Assembly: GCA_902478705.1 (NCBI GenBank)
Contig: CABSMB010000034.1
Span: 1-8,655 of the forward strand
Direction: 5' to 3'
DNA: 8,655 nucleotides
Origin: an uncultured Collinsella sp.
Lineage (GTDB): Bacteria > Actinomycetota > Coriobacteriia > Coriobacteriales > Coriobacteriaceae
Made by a program: the position numbers and the translations under genes. Positions 1-6,477 of this stretch are shown piece by piece. A model generated the notes under the pieces. That model did not search any database and was not told the origin of the DNA. It saw only the letters and a program-made list of their open reading frames with translations. Each line of letters opens with the position of its first letter. Within the stretch, counting starts at the first letter, position 1.

Positions 1-822
<822 letters not shown>

Positions 823-852
823 AATGTAACTGACATATCGTCACGGTATTGA

Positions 853-888
853 GCCGGGGTCCGCATCGTGCGGGCCCCGGCTTTTTGT
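853..888 (+). terminator. Rho-independent terminator of glnN
   Basis: GCCGGGGTCCGCA (853-865) pairs with TGCGGGCCCCGGC (869-881) over 13 pairs with one G·U, around a 3-base loop. TTTTTG follows. It lies 30 bases past the glnN stop and is a textbook intrinsic terminator for the plus strand. Confidence 0.93.
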
Positions 889-940
889 TTGAGAAGGACG
901 CTTTGGAGCCCGTTTTGCAACTGATTCGCCCACGCAATAA

Positions 941-1172
941 GGGGTCGTGGGCAAAAAACGTCAAATATGAGTACTGTCACAAGTCCTGTAACATTATTTT
1001 TTTTGCAAAATATGCAGTGTTACGCAACATATGTCCAAGTACCTAGCTGATAAACGCTTGCAATTCTTCCGCCGTAGGATCCCTGGCGTCTAAATCGCCT
1101 TCTGATGGCATGAAATCGCTGCCACTAAATTGGTAACAGTACTCATATTTGCTATTTTTTGCCCACGGGCCC
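941..1172. repeat. MITE-like element bounded by 40 bp inverted repeats
   Basis: Bases 941-980 and the reverse complement of 1133-1172 agree at 34 of 40 positions. The conserved cores are CGTGGGCAAAAAA and CAAATATGAGTACTGT, separated by three variable bases. The 152 bases between the arms are AT-richer than the surroundings and contain a run of eight T. I see no convincing gene inside. The minus strand has a short open frame ending TAG near 1044, but without a start codon or Shine-Dalgarno sequence that would make it credible. A further GCCCACG (928-934) pairs with CGTGGGC (946-952) at the left edge. No target-site duplication is evident. It could be a small non-autonomous transposable element, or two copies of a dispersed repeat in opposite orientation. 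The repeat is seen directly; its class is inferred. Confidence 0.7.
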
Positions 1173-1194
1173 TTGGATGACAGTGTGATTTAAT

Positions 1195-1289
1195 GCCCTC
1201 GGGGTTCGAATCCCGGTACATGGATAGCAAAAAGCCCGTCACCGCAAGGGCAACGGGCTTCTCAGTTTAAATGGTGCCCCAGCGGGATG
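1195..1289 (-). repeat. Module copy A: tRNA T-arm relic, terminator hairpin, tRNA 3'-end relic
   Basis: This stretch aligns with 1381-1479 over about 95 bases at roughly three quarters identity. In plus-strand order it has a T-arm-like GGGTTCGAATCCCGG (about 1202-1216), an AAGCCCGT...ACGGGCTT hairpin, and AATGGTGCCCCAGCGGGAT (about 1269-1287). Read on the minus strand, the last part is a tRNA 3' end finishing GGGGCACCA. The rest of that tRNA is missing; GC-rich unrelated DNA takes its place. It looks like a decayed duplicate of the tRNA-Glu locus next door. Confidence 0.6.
1229..1260 (-). terminator. Hairpin with U-tract, terminator of decayed tRNA module
   Basis: AAGCCCGT (1232-1239) and ACGGGCTT (1253-1260) pair perfectly over 8 bases with a 13-base loop. 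On the minus strand the stem is followed by TTTTTG, so it can terminate minus-strand transcription. It corresponds in position to the hairpin behind the intact tRNA-Glu. Confidence 0.65.
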
Positions 1290-1410
1290 TCCGCGTGCGG
1301 CTGGCGCCGCCCGCCTTCGCTGCGTCGCTCCGCTCCTTGCGTGCTGCGCTGGAAAACGCTTCGCGTTTCCTCAGCTCCGCACCCTGTCGGGTTCGAATCC
1401 CGGCGTTGGG
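1290..1410. other. GC-rich spacer with second T-arm relic; no gene seen
   Basis: The stretch is GC-rich, with many CGCTGCGTCGCTCCGCT-like short words. It includes a hairpin GGAAAACGC-TTC-GCGTTTCC around 1350-1371, with one bulged A. Bases 1382-1410 carry GTCGGGTTCGAATCCCGG, a tRNA T-arm look-alike on the plus strand without a recognisable D or anticodon arm. The open frames crossing it are tRNA and repeat translations, not genes. Confidence 0.45.
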
Positions 1411-1414
1411 GAAG

Positions 1415-1447
1415 AAAAAAGCCCGTCACCGAATTGGTAACGGGCTT
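1415..1447 (-). terminator. Rho-independent terminator of tRNA-Glu
   Basis: AAGCCCGT (1419-1426) pairs with ACGGGCTT (1440-1447), and ACC/GGT extends the stem after one mismatch. On the minus strand TTTTTT follows the stem. It begins 11 bases beyond the CCA end of tRNA-Glu and is its natural terminator. Confidence 0.85.
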
Positions 1448-1458
1448 CAGATTTCAAA

Positions 1459-1535
1459 TGGTGCCCCCAACGGGATTCGAACCCGTGATATCCACCTTGA
1501 AAGGGTGGCGTCCTTGGCCGCTAGACGATGGGGAC
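1459..1535 (-). tRNA. tRNA-Glu (anticodon UUC)
   Basis: The minus strand folds into a full cloverleaf. The acceptor GTCCCCA pairs with TGGGGGC (one G·U). The D arm contains GTCTAGCGG...GGAC. The anticodon stem CCACC/GGTGG encloses the loop CTTTCAA, with anticodon TTC at 1501-1499. The T arm ACGGG-TTCGAAT-CCCGT is perfect. Discriminator A is followed by an encoded CCA (1461-1459), giving 77 nucleotides. The anticodon reads GAA and GAG codons. An extended -10 promoter lies just upstream and a terminator 11 bases downstream, so it forms a single-gene transcription unit. Degraded copies of its 3' end and terminator lie next to it on the left. Confidence 0.97.
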
Positions 1536-1545
1536 AGCGGGAAAG

Positions 1546-1554
1546 AGTATAGCA
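1546..1554 (-). promoter_or_regulatory. Extended -10 promoter of tRNA-Glu
   Basis: The minus strand reads TGCTATACT, an extended -10 (TG-N-TATACT), ten bases upstream of the mature tRNA 5' end. That places the start site a few bases before it. No good -35 box is seen at the usual distance, which an extended -10 can tolerate. The region where a -35 box would sit is covered by an imperfect palindrome (1561-1587). Confidence 0.6.
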
Positions 1555-1591
1555 GACTTTTTTGCCGGCGCGTATATCGTTGGCAAACTGG

Positions 1592-1627
1592 AAAACCACC
1601 ACAAAGGTGCCTGTCCCTTTGTGGTGG
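1592..1627 (-). terminator. Perfect hairpin, probable terminator of the TPR-murT/gatD operon
   Basis: CCACCACAAAGG (1596-1607) and CCTTTGTGGTGG (1616-1627) form a perfect 12 bp stem around an 8-base loop. On the minus strand it lies just past the stop of the MurT-GatD gene and is followed by TTTT, so it can end that operon before the tRNA gene. The U-tract is short. The symmetric stem and the TGCCTGTCCC loop also resemble dispersed REP-type palindromes, so it may be a repeat recruited as a terminator. Confidence 0.65.
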
Positions 1628-1634
1628 CGGGGCG

Positions 1635-3812
1635 TTAGGGGAGGAGCTTCATGGCGGCGTCGTGGGCGGCGCGCTCGTAGGTGTCGTCGAGGGGCTTGAG
1701 CGGCAGCAGGGCTGTGGCCTGCGCATCGCCGCGGCGCTCGAGGGCGTGGGTAATGAGCCAGTCGGCGAGCTCGGGGTTCTTGGGTAGCGCTGGTCCGTGC
1801 AGGTACGTGCCGATGACGCCCTTGTAGATGATGCCCTCAAAGCCATCGTCGCCGTTGTTGCCGGTGCCCGCAACGACGGACGTTCCGAGCGGCGTGGCAT
1901 CTGCGTCGAGCAGGGTGCGGCCGCCGTGGTTCTCGAATCCCACAAAGGGCTCGGGTGCCAGGTCGGTCTTGACGGCGACGTTGCCGATCAGACGGTCGGA
2001 GCCGCGCACGGTCTCGGCGGCAACGACGCCCAGGCCCTCAATGCGATCTTCACCCATGTAGTATGAACGGCCGAGCAGCTGATAGCTGCCACAGATGGCA
2101 AGCAGTGTGCCGCCGTCCTCAACGTAGGCCGCAACCTTGTCTTTTTGAGCGAGCAGCTCGTGCGCCACGGCCAGCTGGTCGCGATCGGAGCCGCCGCCCA
2201 TCATGACGATATCGGCATCATGCAGATCGAGCGTCTCGCCCATGCGGACCTCGTCCACGCGCACGGGAATGCCGCGCCAGGCGCAGCGGCGCTCGAGGGC
2301 GATGACATTGCCGCCGTCGCCGTAGAGGTTGAGGGCATCGGGATACAGGTAGACGATGCGTAGCGGGCGTGAGAGCTCGACCGGCGCGACGCCGACGGGA
2401 ACGGCACTGCCATCGGCGCACGTTGCGGCGTGGGCGGCAACCGTAGCCGCATCGGTGTCTTTGAGCCCATCGAGCTCCTTGACCAGCGGCGGAAAGGCCG
2501 TGTAGTTGGCGACGGCATAGAAAGTGTCGCCAGCCTCCTCGTCTGCTACGGCGCCGATCGCCTGCTCGATATTCGAGATGATGGCGGCATCGATGCCGGC
2601 GTACTTGAGGCGTACCTGCATGTCGTGCGCGCGCGTGCCGCCGGCAAAGGCGACAAGTCCCGTTGTGTCGGCGATGCGCTCAAAGTCGACGTCGTAGATC
2701 CACGATACATCGTGGCCGTCGGCATCGTTGTCGTTGAGGAAGAAGGCGCAGAGCCTGCCGCCTGCCGTTTTAATGGACTGAATCTGGCGATCGAAACCAA
2801 CGGGATTTTTGGCCAGGTTTGCCTCGACGGTACGGCCGGCGATATTCCAACGGCCCATGCGACCACCTGCTGGCACGTAGGCGTCGAGCGTGGGCTGCAG
2901 ATGCGCCGCGTCCACGCCCAGCTCGTGGGCGGCGAAGAAGGCTGCGGCTACGTTGTAGACCATATACAGGCCGTTGTAGCGTGTGGCGATGTGTGCGGCA
3001 GCCGCGTCGGGCGCAGATCCAAAGACCAGGTCAAAGCCGTAGCCGTCGCAGCCGAGCTCCACGCCCGTCACGCGACGGACAAGCCCAGGGCGGACCCAGC
3101 CGCACGAGGGGCAATGGTATGCGCCAAGCTGTCCGTACTGCACATAGTCGTACTCCAACGGCGCGTTGCACTGTGAGCAAAAACGCGAGTCGCTAATGCG
3201 GTCGGATTCGGTGTCGGTGGCGCCGTCGATGCCAAAGGCGATGCTTGCATTGGGAACGCGCGCGGCGATTGCGGCACACAGAGGGTCGTCTGCGTTGTAG
3301 ATGAGCGTCGTTGCCGGTGAAAGCTCCAGCGCGTGGGCGATGACGTCCTGGGTGTGGTCGATCTCGCCGTAACGGTCCAGCTGGTCGCGGAACAGGTTGA
3401 GCAGCACAAAGTACGTCGGCTTGAGCTTGGGCAGAACGCGTACGGTGTAGAGCTCGTCGCACTCAAAAACGCCCACGCGCTTGCCGCTGCTGGTGTGCTT
3501 AAGGCCGCCGCGGGCCTCGAGCAGAGCACCCACCACACCAGGCTCCATATTGTTGCCGGCACGGTTGCACACCACGTTAGCGCCGCTGGCAGCAACGGCG
3601 TCGGCGATGAGGTTGGAGGTTGTGGTCTTGCCGTTGGTGCCGGTGATCACCACGCTGCGGTCGACCAGGCTCGCGAGGTCGCTTAGCAGCTCGGGGTCGA
3701 TTTTCATGGCGATGCGGCCGGGAAGCACGCCGCCCTGGCGCTTGAGGACGGAGCGCAGCCCCCAGCGAGCGATATCGCTCGAGGTGCAGGCAAGAGATGA
3801 GCGGAGGTTCAT
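1635..3812 (-). CDS. murT-gatD: Fused lipid II isoglutaminyl synthase (MurT-GatD)
   Basis: The MurT/GatD complex amidates the alpha-carboxyl of D-glutamate in lipid II to D-isoglutamine, using ATP and glutamine, at the cytoplasmic face of the membrane. Here both halves lie in one 725-residue frame. Residues 1-450 are MurT: Mur ligase P-loop GTNGKTTT (58-65), FRDQLDRYGE (141-150), a zinc-ribbon insertion with Cys212, Cys215, Cys234 and Cys237, and the C-terminal DUF1727 region with NDNDADGHDVSW (360-371). A linker of about 30 residues rich in Ala and Asp leads to GatD (484-725). GatD shows YPDALNLYGDGGN, nucleophile Cys574 in LLAICGSYQ, and His672 in GTYLHGP. The start fits the N-terminus of known MurT proteins and has AGGA eight bases upstream. 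The gene lies 45 bases after the second TPR gene, on the same strand. In characterised species MurT and GatD are two separate genes. All key residues are present, so the fusion should be active. Confidence 0.94.
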   Translation of the reverse strand: MNLRSSLACTSSDIARWGLRSVLKRQGGVLPGRIAMKIDPELLSDLASLVDRSVVITGTNGKTTTSNLIADAVAASGANVVCNRAGNNMEPGVVGALLEARGGLKHTSSGKRVGVFECDELYTVRVLPKLKPTYFVLLNLFRDQLDRYGEIDHTQDVIAHALELSPATTLIYNADDPLCAAIAARVPNASIAFGIDGATDTESDRISDSRFCSQCNAPLEYDYVQYGQLGAYHCPSCGWVRPGLVRRVTGVELGCDGYGFDLVFGSAPDAAAAHIATRYNGLYMVYNVAAAFFAAHELGVDAAHLQPTLDAYVPAGGRMGRWNIAGRTVEANLAKNPVGFDRQIQSIKTAGGRLCAFFLNDNDADGHDVSWIYDVDFERIADTTGLVAFAGGTRAHDMQVRLKYAGIDAAIISNIEQAIGAVADEEAGDTFYAVANYTAFPPLVKELDGLKDTDAATVAAHAATCADGSAVPVGVAPVELSRPLRIVYLYPDALNLYGDGGNVIALERRCAWRGIPVRVDEVRMGETLDLHDADIVMMGGGSDRDQLAVAHELLAQKDKVAAYVEDGGTLLAICGSYQLLGRSYYMGEDRIEGLGVVAAETVRGSDRLIGNVAVKTDLAPEPFVGFENHGGRTLLDADATPLGTSVVAGTGNNGDDGFEGIIYKGVIGTYLHGPALPKNPELADWLITHALERRGDAQATALLPLKPLDDTYERAAHDAAMKLLP

Positions 3813-3857
3813 GAAGCCGTTCCTAACATAGATGACATGGTCGGGGCGATCGCGTCG

Positions 3858-4901
3858 CTAAAAGCCGTAGCGGCGCGCAAATTCCTGGGCAAGCTGCGAT
3901 ACGTCTTCGCAGGCGTTGGCCCAGGGGGCAAAGTCGGGGGTGTCCGAGATAATGCCGTCGGCTTCCCAAACCGCCTGGTGCGAGAGGTCCCAGGGGTCGC
4001 GCGGCTCGGGTCGGCAGGGAAGATACGGCGTCTGGTACATGGGGTTCAGCAAGAAGAACGCGCCGCCCTCGCAACGGTTAGCGAACTCACGCAGCGCGCG
4101 CGTCGCCGGGCGCATCTTGTTTGTTTTGAACAGCAGAATCGTGCGGGCGAGCAGGTACCAGGGGGAGTTCTCGAGTGCGTCTGCCCCCATCTGCTCCTCG
4201 AGCTGGTGAGCCAGGGCAAAAAAACCGTCCTGGTCTTCCAAGCGGGCGAGGGCAAGCAACACGGTGCCGGCGGCCCGGGTGGGATAGCCCTCCGCCTTAA
4301 GGACACGGCGAGAATAGTTGGCGGCGGCGCGGTAACGAGCGCTCGCCATACACAGCTGCGAGATGGCCTCGAGCGTGTGGAGCCACCCGATTAGAGCCGG
4401 CTCGCTCAGGGTAAGGTCTGCTGCGGTGACACCGTCGGCCAAAACATTATTGGCCCAGTAGTGCGGGGCCTCCATATCAAACCCGGGCACGCTTTGCTGC
4501 AGGTAATCGGCCGTACTCGTCTCGAGTTTCATCAGGTCGCCCAGGCAGGCGTCGACGGGCGTGTCCGCCAGGATGATGGCGAGCAACTGAGCATCGAGGA
4601 CATGCGCATCGACGCGAACAATCTTGAGCAGCTCGTCGCGCATGTCGTCGAACAGGCGGTTGCGCGTCTGCTCAAACTCCTCGTCGCTGCCCATGTCCTC
4701 GATGCGGCGAAGCTCGTCAAGCAAATGACGATGAACGCCGGCATAGGACAGCAGCGCTTGGGCATGCTCGGTCTGCGCATACTTGTGAGGGTTTGCGCTG
4801 ATGTCGTTATGGACAAGCTCGCGTGCTGCATCGGTGAGTTCGGGGTGCGACGCAACGTAGGCGCGCTCCAGGTAAGCGGGGATGTAGACGCTCGGATCCA
4901 T
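3858..4901 (-). CDS. TPR-like helical repeat protein, second of a paralogous pair
   Basis: This is a 347-residue soluble protein with no signal peptide or membrane segment. I cannot assign a biochemical function. It is almost all alpha helix, with TPR-like helical pairs around residues 100-125, 170-225 (ARYRAAANYSRRVLKAEGYP, LLALARLED) and 247-285 (SPWYLLARTILLF, RALREFANRCEGGAFF). It ends in a Pro- and Trp-rich tail (TPYLPCRPEPRDPWDL, DFAPWANA). Helices, spacing and tail parallel the upstream gene, so the two are probably old tandem duplicates. Its ATG shares one base with the upstream stop (TAATG), and GGGAGGGG lies nine bases before it, so translation is likely coupled. It sits just ahead of murT-gatD in one operon, which hints at an accessory or scaffold role in cell-wall work. 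That is inference from position only. Confidence 0.85.
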   Translation of the reverse strand: MDPSVYIPAYLERAYVASHPELTDAARELVHNDISANPHKYAQTEHAQALLSYAGVHRHLLDELRRIEDMGSDEEFEQTRNRLFDDMRDELLKIVRVDAHVLDAQLLAIILADTPVDACLGDLMKLETSTADYLQQSVPGFDMEAPHYWANNVLADGVTAADLTLSEPALIGWLHTLEAISQLCMASARYRAAANYSRRVLKAEGYPTRAAGTVLLALARLEDQDGFFALAHQLEEQMGADALENSPWYLLARTILLFKTNKMRPATRALREFANRCEGGAFFLLNPMYQTPYLPCRPEPRDPWDLSHQAVWEADGIISDTPDFAPWANACEDVSQLAQEFARRYGF

Positions 4902-5977
4902 TAGAGGTCCCCTCCCTTAAATGGAAGCCCCTGCTCGGCTGCGCGTAGGATGCGCTCGTCGATTTGGGAGCGCACGATGTCGTTGGTGGCGACCCAGGCG
5001 GCAAAGCTGGCGTTGTCGGGCGCGCCTAGGCCCTCCTGCAGCACCGGCGTCGCCTCGGACAGGGCAAGGACAAGCTCATCGGTGGAGCCCGGACCTACGT
5101 TGACGCGGGCATAGACGCCATCGGGAAACTCGGTTTGGAAGTAGAGCGCCTCGGCTGCGTGCGGGCACGAGCGTGCGAGGATGCGCAAGTAGTGCTCGGC
5201 GCCTTCGTAGTCCAGCTCGCGCCAGGCTGCGCTCATCAGTGCGATGAGCGTCCACGGGTCCAAGTCGCGCTCTGCGTCCTTGGGACGGCGGCGCAGCGGC
5301 GTGTTGGCAAGATAGGGCACGGAGTGGGCGGAGCGAAAACGCTTGAGCTCCTCGGCAGGGTATTCGAGCTTTGCCATGGCAAGCATCGCGGTATGGCGGA
5401 CGCCGGCGGGGTCGTTGGGCGCAAAGTCCAGGCTGCGATTCGCGGCATCCAGCGACATGCGGTAGCGGCCGCTAATGAGCGCGCGCGATGCCAAGGCGGC
5501 AAGCCAGCGCAGGTAGGGACGGCGGGTCAGGTCGCCTGCGGCCTCACGCTCGTAGGGGTCCTGCGCCGAGGCAATCTTGAGCGCCAGATCGTGCTCCACC
5601 TCGTCGCACTTGGACACCAGATACTGTACGTATTCCTCGTTGGATTCGGCGGTGAGCGCCGTCAGCATGCGCTGGGCATCCCAGTTGGCCGGATCGAGCG
5701 CGGCTGCCTCGCGGAGCATGTTCTCGGCTGCGGCTTCTTCTTGCTCTGCCTGGGCGTCGTCGGGGATAAAGGGGATGCGGTAGTCGACAGCCTCGACCAC
5801 CTTGGCAATGAGGTGCCCGGCGCGGTCGCGATCGTGCACGATGAGCGGCGCGGGGTTGCGGGTGAATTGCTCCATTAGACGCTCGACGGCGGGGCCGTCA
5901 GTGAGCGGGATATTGTCGCGGCGCAAGGCCTCAAGAACGAGGCGATGGCAATCCTCTTGAATGGGGTCGAATGCCAT
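4901..5977 (-). CDS. TPR-like helical repeat protein, first of a paralogous pair
   Basis: This is a 358-residue cytoplasmic protein of unknown function and the first gene of the minus-strand operon. It is helical with TPR-like repeats: residues 84-120 (NMLREAAALDPANWDAQRML), 154-205 (RWLAALASRALISGRYRMSL, NRSLDFAPNDPAG) and 241-280 (DYEGAEHYLRILARSCPHAA, EALYFQ). An acidic Gln/Glu/Ala stretch lies near 74-86. I chose the ATG at 5977 because AAAGGAGG sits four bases before it; the frame extends to a TTG at 6007 without any such signal. The stop TAA overlaps the next gene's ATG by one base. Equivalent blocks occur in the next protein, pointing to tandem duplication. The C-terminal half faintly recalls eukaryotic ST7-like TPR proteins, but I would not rely on that. 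Confidence 0.85.
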   Translation of the reverse strand: MAFDPIQEDCHRLVLEALRRDNIPLTDGPAVERLMEQFTRNPAPLIVHDRDRAGHLIAKVVEAVDYRIPFIPDDAQAEQEEAAAENMLREAAALDPANWDAQRMLTALTAESNEEYVQYLVSKCDEVEHDLALKIASAQDPYEREAAGDLTRRPYLRWLAALASRALISGRYRMSLDAANRSLDFAPNDPAGVRHTAMLAMAKLEYPAEELKRFRSAHSVPYLANTPLRRRPKDAERDLDPWTLIALMSAAWRELDYEGAEHYLRILARSCPHAAEALYFQTEFPDGVYARVNVGPGSTDELVLALSEATPVLQEGLGAPDNASFAAWVATNDIVRSQIDERILRAAEQGLPFKGGDL

Positions 5978-5981
5978 GGGG

Positions 5982-5989
5982 CCTCCTTT
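5982..5989 (-). promoter_or_regulatory. Strong Shine-Dalgarno deciding the start at 5977
   Basis: The minus strand reads AAAGGAGG, four bases before the ATG at 5977. It is the best ribosome binding site in the minus operon and argues for this ATG over the in-frame TTG thirty bases upstream. Confidence 0.8.
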
Positions 5990-6014
5990 GCTGCGGTTAA
6001 GGTTCAAATATCTC

Positions 6015-6020
6015 TATATA
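6015..6020 (-). promoter_or_regulatory. Candidate -10 box of the minus-strand operon
   Basis: The minus strand reads CCTTATATAGAG, with TATATA about 38 bases upstream of the ATG at 5977, giving a short leader. No matching -35 box is seen. This AT-rich patch is the only plausible -10 close to the operon start. Confidence 0.3.
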
Positions 6021-6038
6021 AGGTTCTAGTTTACCCGC

Positions 6039-6115
6039 ATGTGGCACATCGGGGGTGCCGCACTTGGACTTGCACCTTTGCACCACGAAGACGGATGTCG
6101 CACAAATGTCGGCAC
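6039..6115. repeat. Three ATGT[C/G]GCAC-type short repeats upstream of the minus operon
   Basis: ATGTGGCAC (6039-6047), ATGTCGCAC (6095-6103) and ATGTCGGCAC (6106-6115) occur in the same orientation. The last two start 11 bp apart, about one helical turn, and the first lies 56 bp away. TTGCACC also occurs twice (6070-6076, 6078-6084). They lie just upstream of the candidate promoter of the TPR-murT/gatD operon and could be binding boxes for a regulator. Chance is possible. Confidence 0.35.
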
Positions 6116-6225
6116 CTCAGTTGCGCGGGTGGTATCACAGTGCTGTAAACGGTCGATTTTTGGCGGCGAACGGGGCACATTTTGGAGGGGCACAGCCCTG
6201 CCCGGGATATGTGGTTAACTCTGAT

Positions 6226-6291
6226 AAAACGTTTGCCCAGCTTGGGAGTATGAATGCCCCACAAGGGTCTTCAGGGATAGAAAAAACGTTT
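6226..6291. promoter_or_regulatory. Pair of AAAACGTTT motifs, possible operator sites
   Basis: AAAACGTTT occurs at 6226-6234 and 6283-6291, each with the palindromic core AAACGTTT. They lie upstream of the candidate -10 box of the alcohol dehydrogenase gene, and a weaker ACGTTT recurs at 6362-6367. The core resembles LacI-family operators (cre-like, with central CG). The repressor is unknown; the assignment rests on motif shape and position. Confidence 0.35.
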
Positions 6292-6334
6292 CATCATTGT
6301 TGGCTTTAGGTGAATAACTGACCAACCAGAACGG

Positions 6335-6340
6335 TAAAAT
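6335..6340 (+). promoter_or_regulatory. Candidate -10 box of the alcohol dehydrogenase gene
   Basis: TAAAAT in GGTAAAATAGTG matches five of six consensus -10 positions. The -35 region is poor. The predicted start near 6347 coincides with the first of three leader hairpins and gives a leader of about 130 bases. Confidence 0.45.
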
Positions 6341-6347
6341 AGTGTTT

Positions 6348-6437
6348 GTCTGAGCGTTGAGACGTTTAGACATCGTGCATTGTCATCGCCGGCAATGTGC
6401 AAACCGGTCCTAACGGAGCCAATCGGGTGCTCCGTTA
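6348..6437 (+). promoter_or_regulatory. Three-hairpin 5' leader of the alcohol dehydrogenase gene
   Basis: Three successive stems can form. The first is GTCTGAGCGT (6348-6357) with ACGTTTAGAC (6362-6371), a 10 bp stem with two G·U and a TGAG loop. The second is GTGCATTG (6375-6382) with CAATGTGC (6393-6400), 8 bp with two G·U. The third is TAACGGAGC (6411-6419) with GCTCCGTTA (6429-6437), a perfect 9 bp. No U-tract follows the last, so it is not a simple terminator. The leader may stabilise the mRNA or control it in cis. I recognise no known riboswitch class. Confidence 0.4.
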
Positions 6438-6477
6438 TATACGCAAGTCTAAGAGGGGCTTGTTTAGGAGGCACAGT

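Noticed and set aside
849..1046. 65-codon plus-strand frame after glnN
   Set aside because: It starts inside the glnN terminator and crosses the inverted-repeat arm; there is no ribosome binding site.
941..1172. CRISPR array
   Set aside because: Only two repeat arms exist and they are inverted, not direct repeats with regular spacers.
1045..1180. Short minus-strand frame ending near 1044 that continues from the inverted-repeat arm
   Set aside because: No ATG, GTG or TTG start with a ribosome binding site; the only in-frame ATG would give 22 residues.
1195..1225. A complete plus-strand tRNA gene ending at the T-arm-like sequence
   Set aside because: No D arm, anticodon arm or matching acceptor can be found upstream; only the T-arm-like segment is present.
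1271..1552. 93-codon plus-strand frame containing NGIRTRDIHLERVA
   Set aside because: That peptide is the familiar translation of the antisense strand of a tRNA gene; the real feature is tRNA-Glu on the minus strand.
2430..3176. 248-codon plus-strand frame inside murT-gatD
   Set aside because: Shadow frame. The minus-strand protein in the same place has all MurT motifs.
5135..5878. 247-codon plus-strand frame opposite the first TPR gene
   Set aside because: No Shine-Dalgarno sequence or family motif. The minus-strand frame has a perfect ribosome binding site, coupling to the next gene and a paralogue.
4901..6007. Start of the first TPR gene at the TTG at 6007
   Set aside because: It is a TTG codon without a ribosome binding site, whereas AAAGGAGG precedes the ATG at 5977.
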